A DNA stretch of 64,000 bases from an uncultured Flavobacteriales bacterium (lineage in GTDB: Bacteria > Bacteroidota > Bacteroidia > Flavobacteriales > CAJXXR01). The notes below the pieces were generated by a model that did not search any database, was not told where the DNA came from, and worked only from the letters and a program-made list of their open reading frames with translations. The stretch is from contig CAJXXR010000001.1 in assembly GCA_913063375.1 (NCBI GenBank), positions 1-64,000 on the forward strand, written 5' to 3'. Shown here one piece after another: positions 25,226 to 34,710 of the stretch; the stretch's first letter is position 1; every line of letters begins with the position of its first letter. The translations under genes were made by a program, and so were the position numbers.

Positions 25226-26352
25226 AAATGAATACACCCTTTTATTATTACAATACTGATTTGCTGAATTCAAATTTGAATAATTTGGTAGAGGCATCAA
25301 AAAAGTATGGTATTGATGTTCATTATGCTTTAAAAGCAAATTACAATGAACGTATCCTAAACATCATTCAATCGTATGGTTTAGGTGCTGACTGTGTCAG
25401 CGGAAACGAAGTGAAGCGTGCAGTTTCTTGCGGATTTGAAGGAAAGGATATTGTATTTGCTGGAGTAGGGAAATCTGATAGAGAGATTTTGGATGCTCTA
25501 GCATCAGATATTTTTTGTTTCCATGTTGAATCTGTTCAAGAATTGGAAGTGATAAATGAATTGGCAAATTCTGTCAATAAAGTAGCTCGAATTGCATTGC
25601 GATTAAATCCTAATGTTGAGGCTGAAACTATCGCTCAAATTACTACTGGAACTTCTGATAATAAGTTTGGTGTACATCACAATGATATTGAAGCTGCAAT
25701 CTCTGGTTTAAAAAGTATGGAGAATGTTCAGTTCATTGGTTTACACTTTCATATTGGATCTCAAATTACGAATATGAATGTATTTGCAAATTTGAGTAAA
25801 AAGGTGAATTATTACTACGATTACTTTACCAATAATGGCTGTGACGTTAGTTATATCAACCTTGGCGGTGGACTTGGAGTGAATTATTATGATCCTACAG
25901 AAGCTCCAGATTTTGATGCATACTTTAAGGTGTTTAGAGATCATCTTAACTTAGCAGAAGGTGTGAATCTTCATGTAGAGTTGGGTCGATCTGTTGTAGG
26001 GCAATGTGGGGATTTATACACGCGTGTTTTGTATATGAAAAAGGCCACACATAAAGAATTCGCAATCGTTGATGCAGGGATGAATGATTTTATGCGTCCT
26101 GCATTGTACAAAAGTTATCACAAGATTGAAAAATATACAGGTGGGGAAGCTACGAAGCAATATGATATTGTAGGTCCTATTTGTGAATCCACGGATACTT
26201 TTGCAAAGGATGTTGAATTACCAGAATTAAGAAGAGGAGATGTTGTTGTGATAAAAACGGTTGGTGCCTATGGAGAGGTACTGGCTAATAGATATAATCT
26301 ACGTGATGATATTCGAGCGTATTATTCAGATGAATGTTTAGTGGAAGTTTAA
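25219..26352 (+). CDS. lysA: diaminopimelate decarboxylase
   Basis: LysA converts meso-diaminopimelate to lysine with pyridoxal phosphate. The 377-residue fold-type III enzyme has the PLP lysine in HYALKAN (Lys39), HFHIGSQI, the phosphate-binding GGGLGVNY, ELGRSVVG and the substrate motif CESTD. It overlaps the end of lysC by 7 nt, so the first and last enzymes of lysine synthesis are translated together. A strong terminator follows. Confidence 0.95.
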   Translation: MLEMNTPFYYYNTDLLNSNLNNLVEASKKYGIDVHYALKANYNERILNIIQSYGLGADCVSGNEVKRAVSCGFEGKDIVFAGVGKSDREILDALASDIFCFHVESVQELEVINELANSVNKVARIALRLNPNVEAETIAQITTGTSDNKFGVHHNDIEAAISGLKSMENVQFIGLHFHIGSQITNMNVFANLSKKVNYYYDYFTNNGCDVSYINLGGGLGVNYYDPTEAPDFDAYFKVFRDHLNLAEGVNLHVELGRSVVGQCGDLYTRVLYMKKATHKEFAIVDAGMNDFMRPALYKSYHKIEKYTGGEATKQYDIVGPICESTDTFAKDVELPELRRGDVVVIKTVGAYGEVLANRYNLRDDIRAYYSDECLVEV

Positions 26353-26417
26353 ATTTCTATTCAATGATATGTATTTATTAGGATTGTTTTGGAGAGAGTT
26401 CAATCCTATAAATGCAC

Positions 26418-26444
26418 AAACCCCGATGATCTTCATCGGGGTTT
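26418..26444. terminator. bidirectional terminator between lysA and the YceI gene
   Basis: A perfect 12-bp stem AAACCCCGATGA/TCATCGGGGTTT with a 3-nt loop and a T-rich tail lies between convergent genes ending at 26352 and 26451. Confidence 0.9.
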
Positions 26445-26450
26445 ATTTTT

Positions 26451-27086
26451 TTATTGTCCTATAGGAATTACTATTTCTATTTTTACTTCTGGCCAAATAA
26501 TACTTTTTCCATCAGCACCTTTATGTAAGTCTTCGCATTTCTTATTGATAGACTGTAAAGCGAATTCTCCTTCCCAGTTGTTCATATCGATCATGGTATT
26601 TAAACCCAATGCATGATCTTCAACTATATACTCGAAATTCACAGATTTGCTTTGCCCATTCATATTAATGATGACATTACAGTTTCCTCCATTGTCATCT
26701 CCTTTGAACTCCCCGAAGGTACCTGTAATAGACTGTGTATTGGTCATTACTCCAAAGAAAAAATTCATCAATTTATTGTCTCTATCTTCATTTTGTGAGT
26801 TGATACTACTTACAGGGATATCAAATTCCAACCCCTTTAGAGCATCAGAAAGCCCTTGTCCTTCAACAGTTTCTTTCGATTGAATGTTATTAAAAGTACC
26901 TTTTACTCCTGCTCTTTCAGTGAATTTAAAAGCAGTCCATCTCATATTGGCTTTTCCAGGATGTAAAGTATAATGTCTAGATGACTTTTTTTCAGTTTTT
27001 ACTTGCTCTTTATTTCCTGGTTCACTAGTACAAGAATTAAAGCTTAATAGGCTAATAGCAAATAAGGAGAGTACAATTTTTTTCAT
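26451..27086 (-). CDS. YceI-family lipoprotein
   Basis: The 211-residue protein has a lipoprotein signal (MKKIVLSLFAISLLSFNSC, Cys at 19), a short Lys/Glu linker, then a lipocalin-like YceI domain (NMRWTAFKFTERAGVKGTFN, LEFDIPVSSINSQNEDRDNK, ITGTFGEFKGDD). YceI proteins bind isoprenoid or other amphipathic molecules in the envelope. The ligand is unknown here. It is monocistronic, convergent with lysA. Confidence 0.85.
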   Translation of the reverse strand: MKKIVLSLFAISLLSFNSCTSEPGNKEQVKTEKKSSRHYTLHPGKANMRWTAFKFTERAGVKGTFNNIQSKETVEGQGLSDALKGLEFDIPVSSINSQNEDRDNKLMNFFFGVMTNTQSITGTFGEFKGDDNGGNCNVIINMNGQSKSVNFEYIVEDHALGLNTMIDMNNWEGEFALQSINKKCEDLHKGADGKSIIWPEVKIEIVIPIGQ

Positions 27087-27373
27087 AGTTTTTATTTCGG
27101 TTCTAAACTTAACTACTAAAATAATACAAAAATTGATGGTTGAGCGAATTTTGAAGATAGATTCGTAGGATTCTTTTTTTAGGAATTATCTCATTCGCCA
27201 CATCCTTTTCTCATTTAAAATTTTTAGAAGATTACTAAATGTAGTATTTTCGCAAGGCTAAGAAAATGCTAATACTAATTAGTTTTTCGTTGCTATTGGG
27301 CTAGAAATATTCTAGTGAACTCAGGAATGAAGTTGTGTATATACTTTGGACCTAATCTAAAAGATAATTTGAA

Positions 27374-28459
27374 ATGAAAAATACAGCTTTAACTGCTATA
27401 CACGAAGGTTTAGGTGCTAAAATGGTGCCATTTGCCGGTTACAATATGCCTGTACAATATGAGGGTATTAATGTAGAACATGAAACAGTCCGTAATGGAG
27501 TGGGTGTGTTTGACGTATCTCATATGGGGGAATTCATTTTAAAGGGAGAAAAAGCATTGGACCTTATTCAAAGGGTGTGTAGTAATGATGCTTCTAAGCT
27601 GGTAGATGGTAAAGCTCAATATACGTGTCTTCCAAATGAAGATGGAGGTATTGTAGATGACCTTTTAGTCTATAAGATGGCAGATGCAGAATACCTTTTG
27701 GTTGTTAATGCTTCAAACATTGAAAAGGATTGGAATTGGATTTCTGAAAGAAATACAGAAGGCGTTGAAATGACGAATATTTCTGATGACATTTCTATGT
27801 TAGCAATCCAAGGACCTAAAGCTACCGAAGTAATGCAAAAGCTTACATCTGTAGAATTAGCGGCTATGAAGTATTATACTTTTGAAAAGGCAAACTTTGC
27901 AGGACTTGATGATGTTATAATTTCTGCAACAGGGTATACTGGTTCAGGAGGTTTTGAATTATATTTCAAGAATGAAGATGCAGTCGCTATTTGGAATGCT
28001 TTATTTGAAGCAGGAAAGGCAGAAGGGATCAAACCAATTGGATTAGCAGCCCGTGATACTTTACGTCTGGAAATGGGTTTCTGTCTTTATGGAAACGATC
28101 TAGATGATGCTACATCACCGATTGAAGCAGGTCTTGGTTGGGTAACAAAATTCACTAAGGATTTCACTAATTCTGAAAATTTATTGAAGCAGAAGGAAAA
28201 TGGTGCTAGCCGTAAACTAGTTGCTTTTGAAATGATAGACAGAGGTATTCCACGACATGATTATAGTATTGTTAATGAAGCAGGTGAGGAGATTGGAAAG
28301 GTAACTTCTGGTACAATGTCTCCATCTATGAAAATAGCAATCGGATTAGGCTATGTAAAAAAAGAACATAGTTCTATAGATACTGAGATTTTTATTGCAG
28401 TTAGAAAAAAACAACTTAAAGCAAAATTGGTAAAACTACCTTTTTATAAAAAAGCTTAA
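27374..28459 (+). CDS. gcvT: glycine cleavage system T protein (aminomethyltransferase)
   Basis: GcvT transfers the aminomethyl carbon from the H protein to tetrahydrofolate, releasing ammonia. The 361-residue protein has the family start [20 protein letters not shown], the motif VFDVSHMGE with the catalytic Asp region, [11 protein letters not shown] and [18 protein letters not shown]. It is alone here; the H and P proteins are not in the window. The 287-nt upstream region shows no glycine-riboswitch-like consensus that I can recognise. Confidence 0.95.
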   Translation: MKNTALTAIHEGLGAKMVPFAGYNMPVQYEGINVEHETVRNGVGVFDVSHMGEFILKGEKALDLIQRVCSNDASKLVDGKAQYTCLPNEDGGIVDDLLVYKMADAEYLLVVNASNIEKDWNWISERNTEGVEMTNISDDISMLAIQGPKATEVMQKLTSVELAAMKYYTFEKANFAGLDDVIISATGYTGSGGFELYFKNEDAVAIWNALFEAGKAEGIKPIGLAARDTLRLEMGFCLYGNDLDDATSPIEAGLGWVTKFTKDFTNSENLLKQKENGASRKLVAFEMIDRGIPRHDYSIVNEAGEEIGKVTSGTMSPSMKIAIGLGYVKKEHSSIDTEIFIAVRKKQLKAKLVKLPFYKKA

Positions 28460-28469
28460 TATATCTTCT

Positions 28470-28498
28470 ACGACCTACAATATTTTATTGTAGGTCGT
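28470..28498 (+). terminator. hairpin between gcvT and comB
   Basis: A perfect 13-bp inverted repeat ACGACCTACAATA/TATTGTAGGTCGT with a 3-nt loop starts 10 nt after the gcvT stop. The T-run after it is short (GTTTATTT), so termination may be partial. Confidence 0.75.
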
Positions 28499-28529
28499 GT
28501 TTATTTAGAATTAAAGACCTCCCATATTT

Positions 28530-29276
28530 ATGAATAAGTCCCCAAATTTACAAGTTTGTTTAAGTCCAGATCTGTTTCATTTATTTTCGGATAGAAAAAG
28601 TACAGTGGTGGTTGTAGATGTTCTTAGAGCAACTTCATCAATGTGTTTGGCTATAGAAAATGGAATTGATGAGATTATTCCTGTCTCAACTGTGGAGGAG
28701 GCTTTGGAGTATAAGAATGGTAAGGATTTCATTCTGGCAGCTGAAAGGAACGGTCAAATGGTGAAGGGGTTTGACTTTGGTAATTCTCCACAACAATACC
28801 AAAATACAGAAGAGTTGGAAGGTCGTACTCTCGTAATGACCACTACCAATGGAACCAAAATGATCAATATTGCGAAAGAAGATCATGAAGTTGTAATTGG
28901 CTCTTTTTTAAATATTACCGCTTTAGTGGAATGGCTAACTGAAAAAGGTAAGGATGTTATTATCTGTTGTTCGGGTTGGAAGGGGAGATTTTGCCTTGAA
29001 GACACTCTTTTTGCCGGTGCATTATCTGCAAAACTTATGGGAGAAGGATTTCATAGTGATTGTGATAGCGTTTTAGCTTCAGGTAGATTGTACAATGCGT
29101 CTAAAAAGGATTTGTTCCAATCCTTGGAGGATTCATCACATAGAAAAAGACTTTCTAATTTAAGTACAAATGATGATGTTCAATTATGTTTAGCTCATGA
29201 TTTAACAACTGTTATTCCTGTATTGCAAGGGAATTCATTAGTCGCTGATTCAAAACAGTCTATCGTTACTAAATAG
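28530..29276 (+). CDS. comB: 2-phosphosulfolactate phosphatase-like protein
   Basis: ComB hydrolyses 2-phosphosulfolactate to sulfolactate. The 248-residue protein has the family motifs VVDVLRATSS, AAERNGQMVKGFDFGNSP, TTTNGTKM and CCSGWKGRFCLEDTLFAG. ComB-type proteins occur widely, including in bacteria that do not make coenzyme M, so the substrate here is uncertain; sulfonate metabolism is one possibility in Bacteroidota, which can make sulfonolipids. No other com gene is in the window. Confidence 0.82.
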   Translation: MNKSPNLQVCLSPDLFHLFSDRKSTVVVVDVLRATSSMCLAIENGIDEIIPVSTVEEALEYKNGKDFILAAERNGQMVKGFDFGNSPQQYQNTEELEGRTLVMTTTNGTKMINIAKEDHEVVIGSFLNITALVEWLTEKGKDVIICCSGWKGRFCLEDTLFAGALSAKLMGEGFHSDCDSVLASGRLYNASKKDLFQSLEDSSHRKRLSNLSTNDDVQLCLAHDLTTVIPVLQGNSLVADSKQSIVTK

Positions 29277-29292
29277 CTGTATAGTAAGGTTT

Positions 29293-29333
29293 TTGTACAT
29301 TTATTTGAATTAAATATTTAAATAAATGTACAA
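29293..29333. repeat. 14-bp perfect inverted repeat abutting a start codon
   Basis: Arms TTGTACATTTATTT (29293-29306) and AAATAAATGTACAA (29320-29333) are exact complements around a 13-nt AT loop. The last base of the right arm is the A of the ATG at 29333. In RNA the pairing could extend inward by a G-U and three A-U pairs. There is no T-run, so it is not a normal terminator. Confidence 0.8.
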
Positions 29334-30196
29334 TGAAATCTAAATTAATAGTACTCAGCTTACTCTTTACTTCCTTTGCCTATCCTTGGGGATTTTTTGC
29401 CCATAAGAAAATAAATGAATATGCTATTTTCTGCCTTCCCAAAGAAAGATTAAAATTCTACAAACCATATATAGAAAAGCTGATTAGTCTTTCTATTATC
29501 CCAGACATTCGAAAAAATACTGCCATTTCCGAATATGCAATGCATTATATTGATTTGGAATATTACCATGTGAATACTTTGGGATTCTCTGCATTAAAAC
29601 TGTCAGATGGCCGAACGGAGATGGATTCCTGTTTGTCAAAAGGGGTTTTGCCATGGCATCTAATTCAGCTATTTGACGATTTAAAAACGGCGATTAGATT
29701 TAATCAAATTTCGCAAATAATCAGAATAAGTGGCGAAATGGGACACTATTTAGCGGATGCATGTGTGCCTTTACATACTACTGAAAATTATGATGGTCAA
29801 TTGACAGGGCAGCATGGAATTCATGGATTATGGGAATCTTCATTGCCAGAAATTTATTTTAATGAATATAATATGTTCGGTATTAAAGCAGATACAATCT
29901 TGGATATACGGCAAGAGATTTGGCGTGTTATTGAGGATTCACATCATTTAAAGGACTCTGTTTTGCTGATTCATAAAGAGTTAACGGAAAGGTCTTCTTT
30001 TCCAATTTATGGTATAACAGAGCGGGGTACACGGCAAAAAGCAGACTATAGTGATAAATTTAAAAGACATTATCATAAAAAGCTTAATCAAATGATTACG
30101 AAACAATTAAAAAAATCCATACTTTTGTGTGCTTCAATGTGGGAAACCGCGTGGGTTCAGGTAGATAGAGAAAAAGAAAAGACTGAAAAGCGATAG
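29333..30196 (+). CDS. zinc-dependent phospholipase C/S1-P1 nuclease-fold protein
   Basis: The 287-residue protein has a short signal peptide and then Trp19 at the mature N-terminus (YPWGFFAHKKINEYAI), where Trp and His24 would be metal ligands as in zinc phospholipase C and P1 nuclease. Later ligands are in MGHYLADACVPLHTTENYDG and HGIHGLWE. It is probably exported and acts on phospholipid or nucleic acid; the sequence does not decide. A perfect inverted repeat covers its leader up to the start codon, suggesting control of its expression. Confidence 0.75.
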   Translation: MKSKLIVLSLLFTSFAYPWGFFAHKKINEYAIFCLPKERLKFYKPYIEKLISLSIIPDIRKNTAISEYAMHYIDLEYYHVNTLGFSALKLSDGRTEMDSCLSKGVLPWHLIQLFDDLKTAIRFNQISQIIRISGEMGHYLADACVPLHTTENYDGQLTGQHGIHGLWESSLPEIYFNEYNMFGIKADTILDIRQEIWRVIEDSHHLKDSVLLIHKELTERSSFPIYGITERGTRQKADYSDKFKRHYHKKLNQMITKQLKKSILLCASMWETAWVQVDREKEKTEKR

Positions 30197-30204
30197 GAAA
30201 ACAT

Positions 30205-30810
30205 ATGGTATTAACGGCTGAGACAGGAATAGAAATAACAAAGGAGGAACTGAAAAAATTGCCAAGAGATTATTTTCAAGGTGAGGTTATATTGGTGGAA
30301 ACCGCGGAAGACGCGATTTCTGCTGCAGCAATCCTATGTAATGAGGGAGTAATTGGAGTTGATACAGAAACTAAACCTAGTTTTAAAAAGGGGCAACGAA
30401 ATACTGCTTGCCTATTACAACTTGCTACCAGAGAAATTTCCTTTCTTTTAAGAATTCACAAATTTGAAATCCCACAAGAGATTTTAGATATCTTTAGTGA
30501 TGAAAAGATTATTAAGTCTGGTGTTGCCGTATTTGATGATTTTAAAGAATTGCAAAGAAGCTATTCCTTTTCGCCTAAATCAGTTGTTGATTTGAACTTA
30601 TTAGCCCCAAAATATGGCTTTAAAAGTATCGGAGCTCAGAAACTAACAGGGATCCTATTAGGTTTTTACCTTAGTAAAAGACAGCAAGTTTCCAATTGGG
30701 AAGCTGAGTCCCTTTCCGAAGGGCAAAAGAGGTATGCTGCTTCAGATGCTTGGGTTGGAAGAGAAATCTATTTAGAGTTGGTTAAAATGGAACGCATCCA
30801 AAAAAATTAG
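30205..30810 (+). CDS. DEDDy-type 3'-5' exonuclease
   Basis: The 201-residue protein has the RNase D-like exonuclease fold with all acidic residues: Asp53 and Glu55 in GVDTET, Asp111/Asp112 in GVAVFDDFKEL, and Tyr177 and Asp181 in RYAASDAWVGREIY. It lacks an HRDC or polymerase domain, so it is a stand-alone exonuclease like small WRN-type proteins. The substrate (RNA or DNA) is unknown. It is 8 nt downstream of the zinc hydrolase gene, hence probably co-transcribed, and ends at a terminator. Confidence 0.85.
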   Translation: MVLTAETGIEITKEELKKLPRDYFQGEVILVETAEDAISAAAILCNEGVIGVDTETKPSFKKGQRNTACLLQLATREISFLLRIHKFEIPQEILDIFSDEKIIKSGVAVFDDFKELQRSYSFSPKSVVDLNLLAPKYGFKSIGAQKLTGILLGFYLSKRQQVSNWEAESLSEGQKRYAASDAWVGREIYLELVKMERIQKN

Positions 30811-30830
30811 TTTATAATTATAACTTTTCA

Positions 30831-30856
30831 AAATCCATAGTTAAAACTATGGATTT
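30831..30856 (+). terminator. terminator after the exonuclease gene
   Basis: A 12-bp perfect stem AAATCCATAGTT/AACTATGGATTT with a 2-nt apparent loop (4 nt after fraying) is followed by at least seven T residues, 20 nt after the stop codon. Confidence 0.9.
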
Positions 30857-31021
30857 TTTTTTGTCATATATTTTTGTTTTTGACGCTAACAAGTGATTTT
30901 ACTGCTGATTGAATGGGTTTCCGCCTCTATTTTTCATTTGGAATTTGACCAGATATTTCATTCTTTCAGTAGCCTATTTCTGAAAAAAAATCGATATTTT
31001 TATGACCCTAAAAAAATGTAG

Positions 31022-32119
31022 ATGTTTCTAAAGGAAGTTCATCTTTTAAACTTTAAAAATTACAAGGATAAGTCCTTATTGTTTTCACCAAAAATTAACT
31101 GTTTTGTTGGGAATAATGGTGTTGGTAAAACCAACATTCTGGATGCTATCTATTACTTGTCATTTTGTAAAAGCTTTTCAAACCCAATCGATAAAAACAA
31201 TATTCATCATGATGAACTCTTTTTCATGGTGGAAGGAAAGTATGAATCGGATTTGGGTGAAGACAAAATTCTGTGCTCCGTTAAAAAGGGTAGTAAGAAA
31301 ATTATTAAACGGAACGAAAAGGAATATGAAAAGCTAAGTCAACATATCGGTAGAATTCCCTTGGTGATGATATCCCCTTATGATAGAGACCTTATTGTAG
31401 AAGGAGGAGAGTTCCGTAGGAAATTTATGGATGCTGTAATTTCTCAAACTGATAGGAGTTATCTCAACAGTTTGATGGGGTACAACAAAACTATAAGTCA
31501 GCGAAATGCATTGTTGAAATATTTTGTTCAAAACCAATCCTTTGATAAGGATCAACTGGATGTATACAATGCAATTCTTTCTAAGACAGGACAGGAGATA
31601 TTTGAGAAAAGATCCAAATTTATAGATGAATTGAATCCTTTAATTTCGAAATATTATTCTGCTATTTCTTCTAATGCAGAACATATTCAGCTTGAATATG
31701 ATTCTAAAGTATCCAACTGTTCTTTAGATATATTGTTGGATCAAGCATTGGATAAAGATATGCGCTTACAGCATACCTCAGTTGGAATTCATAGGGATGA
31801 TTTATTATTCAATATGAATGATAGACCTATAAAGCGATTTGGTTCTCAAGGTCAACAAAAGAGTTTCGTGATTGCGTTACGATTGGCTCAATTTGAGTTA
31901 TTGAAAATATTGACGAAAAAGAAACCTATTTTATTACTAGATGATATTTTTGATAAATTGGATGAGTTACGGGTAGAAGAACTTATTAAGCTAGTAAACT
32001 TAGAATATTTTGGTCAGATTTTCATCACGGATACACACGTGGATAGAATTGATTCGTTGGTTCAAAAATTGAAACCGGAGCATATTATATTCGATTTGAG
32101 CAAAGATGAGAGACGGTAG
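31022..32119 (+). CDS. recF: DNA replication and repair protein RecF
   Basis: RecF is an SMC-like ATPase that loads RecA at single-strand gaps. The 365-residue protein has the Walker A motif GNNGVGKT (30-37), the ABC signature FGSQGQQKSFVIALRLAQ and Walker B PILLLDDIFDKLD. It starts a plus-strand run in which the dciA-like gene overlaps it by 14 nt and a nucleoid-associated protein follows. dnaA, dnaN and gyrB are not adjacent. Confidence 0.95.
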   Translation: MFLKEVHLLNFKNYKDKSLLFSPKINCFVGNNGVGKTNILDAIYYLSFCKSFSNPIDKNNIHHDELFFMVEGKYESDLGEDKILCSVKKGSKKIIKRNEKEYEKLSQHIGRIPLVMISPYDRDLIVEGGEFRRKFMDAVISQTDRSYLNSLMGYNKTISQRNALLKYFVQNQSFDKDQLDVYNAILSKTGQEIFEKRSKFIDELNPLISKYYSAISSNAEHIQLEYDSKVSNCSLDILLDQALDKDMRLQHTSVGIHRDDLLFNMNDRPIKRFGSQGQQKSFVIALRLAQFELLKILTKKKPILLLDDIFDKLDELRVEELIKLVNLEYFGQIFITDTHVDRIDSLVQKLKPEHIIFDLSKDERR

Positions 32120-32396
32120 AACAAAGGACATGGGCTCTCTATTTGAGCAGATGTTTAAGGAATTGGATTTGGAGCGAAAAATGATGGAGCTAAAGTACAT
32201 AAGTGCTTGGGATGCTTGTGCTGAAAAATCTGCCTTAAATGCGACCGAAGAAATATATCTAAAGGGAAAAAAACTATTTGTAAAATTAAATAGTTCGGCC
32301 GTGAAGTATCAATTACAGTTTGTCAAGGATGAATTGATGGACAAATTGAATAAAACCGTGGAGTCGAATTATATAGAGCAGTTAATACTTTTGTAG
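32106..32396 (+). CDS. DUF721/DciA-like protein
   Basis: The 96-residue protein resembles DUF721 (DciA), a factor that helps load the replicative helicase DnaB in bacteria lacking DnaC. Features are the N-terminal helix SLFEQMFKELDLERKM, the Trp motif ISAWDACAE, and the KH-like strand pair EEIYLKGKKLFVKLNSSAVKY. It overlaps recF by 14 nt, a pairing common for DUF721. A downstream ATG at 32130 is a possible alternative start. Confidence 0.8.
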   Translation: MRDGRTKDMGSLFEQMFKELDLERKMMELKYISAWDACAEKSALNATEEIYLKGKKLFVKLNSSAVKYQLQFVKDELMDKLNKTVESNYIEQLILL

Positions 32397-32397
32397 T

Positions 32398-33438
32398 ATG
32401 GTAGATAAATCATTGACTTTTGTAGATGACATGTTTGTACATCTTGTAGGTAATAAAGGATTGGATGAAGGATGTATCTTCAGTGAAGATGCATACCCCT
32501 TGGATGAAGATGTAAAATTGGTTCTTGAAGAATACTTTTTTTCACCATTCAAGGAGCATGTGTATCATAAATTGATGCACGAGGCTGATGTTCGCCTTAA
32601 TGAAATGTATACCTATGCGGCATCATTTTTTAATAAGGAATGTGATCTTAAAGAGGTATCTACTTTAATGGCCAAACACCTACATGCCCAATCAGAACAT
32701 CCTAAAATCAAAAAAGGAGAAGTTTATATTTGTCACCTTCGAGGATTGCGATTTGAAGATGAGCAAGTAGATGGTATCGGTATTTTCAAATCTGAGAGTC
32801 GTGATACTTTTTTAAAGTATGAAGGGAATGATCTTCAATTTTCAGTGGAATCTGGGATTCATATTAAGAAATTAGATAAAGGAGCCATTATTCTAAATAC
32901 AGAAAAGGAAGATGGATACCGTGTGATGATGGTAGACGCCAATTCCCAAGAAGCTAGATTTTGGCGGGAAGACTTTTTATCTGTAGAAGATTTATGTGAT
33001 GATAGGTTTCATACCTTAAGTCAAATTCAATTATGTAAAGATTTTGGAAAGGATGTACTGGCTGTTGCAGACGTTAAAGAACAAGTAGCATTTATAGATA
33101 GATCCTTATCTTATCTGAAAAGTAACGAAAACTTTCAGGAGGAAGAATTTATTGAAAAAGTACTTCCTGATAATGAAGATGCTAAACAACGATTTACGGA
33201 TTACAGTAAAAGTTACGATGAAGATAGAGGTATTGAAAGACCACAAGAGTTTCAACTGACTGAACAAGCTGTAAAGAAGGCACAGTCACAACTAACGAAC
33301 ATAATAAAACTGGATATTCCAATTGAAATTCGTTTGAAAAATGATCCAAAAGATCCTGCAGATCAGTATTTGGAGAAAGGGTATGATGATGAAATAGGAA
33401 TGAGCTATTTCAAAGTATATTATAATAAAGAAGTCTAG
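32398..33438 (+). CDS. nucleoid-associated protein, NdpA/YejK type
   Basis: The 346-residue protein resembles the 37-kDa nucleoid-associated protein family: a helical N-terminal part (LVLEEYFFSPFKEHVYHKL), GEVYICHLRGLRFEDEQVDG, IGIFKSESRDTFLKYEG and the late EEFIEKVLPDNEDAKQRF. It would coat or organise DNA. It begins 1 nt after the dciA-like gene and so is in the recF operon. Family membership is recognised from these segments; no biochemical role is visible. Confidence 0.75.
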   Translation: MVDKSLTFVDDMFVHLVGNKGLDEGCIFSEDAYPLDEDVKLVLEEYFFSPFKEHVYHKLMHEADVRLNEMYTYAASFFNKECDLKEVSTLMAKHLHAQSEHPKIKKGEVYICHLRGLRFEDEQVDGIGIFKSESRDTFLKYEGNDLQFSVESGIHIKKLDKGAIILNTEKEDGYRVMMVDANSQEARFWREDFLSVEDLCDDRFHTLSQIQLCKDFGKDVLAVADVKEQVAFIDRSLSYLKSNENFQEEEFIEKVLPDNEDAKQRFTDYSKSYDEDRGIERPQEFQLTEQAVKKAQSQLTNIIKLDIPIEIRLKNDPKDPADQYLEKGYDDEIGMSYFKVYYNKEV

Positions 33439-33447
33439 AAATTGGAA

Positions 33448-34710
33448 ATGAATACATTTAAATCTTTGCGTGTTTTTAGTAAGTGGGGTATGGTTGCTCT
33501 AGTTATTACGATGTTTTCAAGCTGTAGTTTCAAAAATGAAGAAGCAAAAGAATCGAAAAATTTACCCATTGGTGTATGGAGGGGTGAATTGGATTTAATG
33601 ACTTTGGATAGCTTAAAATTACCTTTTGAATTTAGACTAGACAGTTTAGAGAATCATCTAGAAATGACTTTGATAAATGGTCCTGAAGAATTGGCAGGAC
33701 ATATTGTTGAAGTTAAAGGAGATAGCATTCATATTGAGCTTGCCATTTTTAATGGTGTTATTGAATTAATCCAAAACGGAAATTCAATGGAAGGATATTT
33801 TTTAAATTTGGCGAAAGGACCAGATTATAAATTGCCCTTACATTGTGAGTTTGGTGTAAACTATAGAATTGGAGAAACTCATTATGGCAAGAAATATGAT
33901 TTTTCTGGCAAATGGGAAACTAGTTTTGGGAAAGGAGAGAATGCATATCCTGCAATTGGAAGTTTTAGCCAATTTGGTGATAAGATAACCGGTACTTTTC
34001 TAACAGAAACAGGTGATTTTCGTTTTCTTGAGGGGCAGGTGGTAGATTCGTCATTGGTAATGACGGCATTCGATGGTTCCCATGCTTTTTACTTCGGAGG
34101 AAACCTAAATGGGGATACCATTGAAGGAGTATTCAATTCAGGATCTCATTATGCAACAACTTGGAAAGCGGTAAGGAACACCAATTTTAGTTTGTCGGAT
34201 CCCTATAAATTAACCTATTTAAAAGAGGGTTATCAAACGGTTGAATTTGATTTTCCAGGCTTGACCACAGAACATATTTCATTGACCGATGAAAAATATA
34301 AGGACCGTGTTGTACTAATTCAAATTATGGGAAGTTGGTGTCCAAATTGTATGGATGAGTGTGAATACTTCAATGAATTATATACAAAATACCATGACAA
34401 GGGGCTTGAAATTATTGGGATTTCATTTGAAGCAACCAAAGACCTTGAACAAGCTAGAAAGGATTTATCGAAATTAGTGGATTATTATCAACTACCTTAT
34501 GATTTTGGAATAGGAGGGTTGTCATCTAAAAAAGAGGCTTCAGCTGCATTTCCAATGTTGAATAAAATCATGTCTTTTCCAACGAGTATATTGTTGGATA
34601 GAAGTGGTAAGGTTGTTCAAATTCATACTGGTTTTTCCGGTCCTAGTACTGGTAAGGTTTTTGAAGCATACAAAACGAGAATGGAAACAACACTAGAAAA
34701 CATTTTATAG
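33448..34710 (+). CDS. thioredoxin-like lipoprotein, TlpA/ResA type
   Basis: The 420-residue envelope lipoprotein (lipobox MFSSC at about residue 26) has a long beta-rich N-terminal region with two similar halves (SKNLPIGVWRGELDL and FSGKWETSFGKG) and a C-terminal thioredoxin domain with GSWCPNCMDECEYF. The CPNC pair would be a redox-active disulfide; thiol-disulfide exchange or cytochrome c maturation in the periplasm are typical roles. I used ATG 33448 rather than a TTG two codons upstream. It follows the nucleoid gene by 9 nt. Confidence 0.82.
   Translation: MNTFKSLRVFSKWGMVALVITMFSSCSFKNEEAKESKNLPIGVWRGELDLMTLDSLKLPFEFRLDSLENHLEMTLINGPEELAGHIVEVKGDSIHIELAIFNGVIELIQNGNSMEGYFLNLAKGPDYKLPLHCEFGVNYRIGETHYGKKYDFSGKWETSFGKGENAYPAIGSFSQFGDKITGTFLTETGDFRFLEGQVVDSSLVMTAFDGSHAFYFGGNLNGDTIEGVFNSGSHYATTWKAVRNTNFSLSDPYKLTYLKEGYQTVEFDFPGLTTEHISLTDEKYKDRVVLIQIMGSWCPNCMDECEYFNELYTKYHDKGLEIIGISFEATKDLEQARKDLSKLVDYYQLPYDFGIGGLSSKKEASAAFPMLNKIMSFPTSILLDRSGKVVQIHTGFSGPSTGKVFEAYKTRMETTLENIL

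Noticed and set aside
27087..27373. Glycine riboswitch upstream of gcvT
   Set aside because: No tandem aptamer-like conserved sequence was recognised in this 287-nt region.
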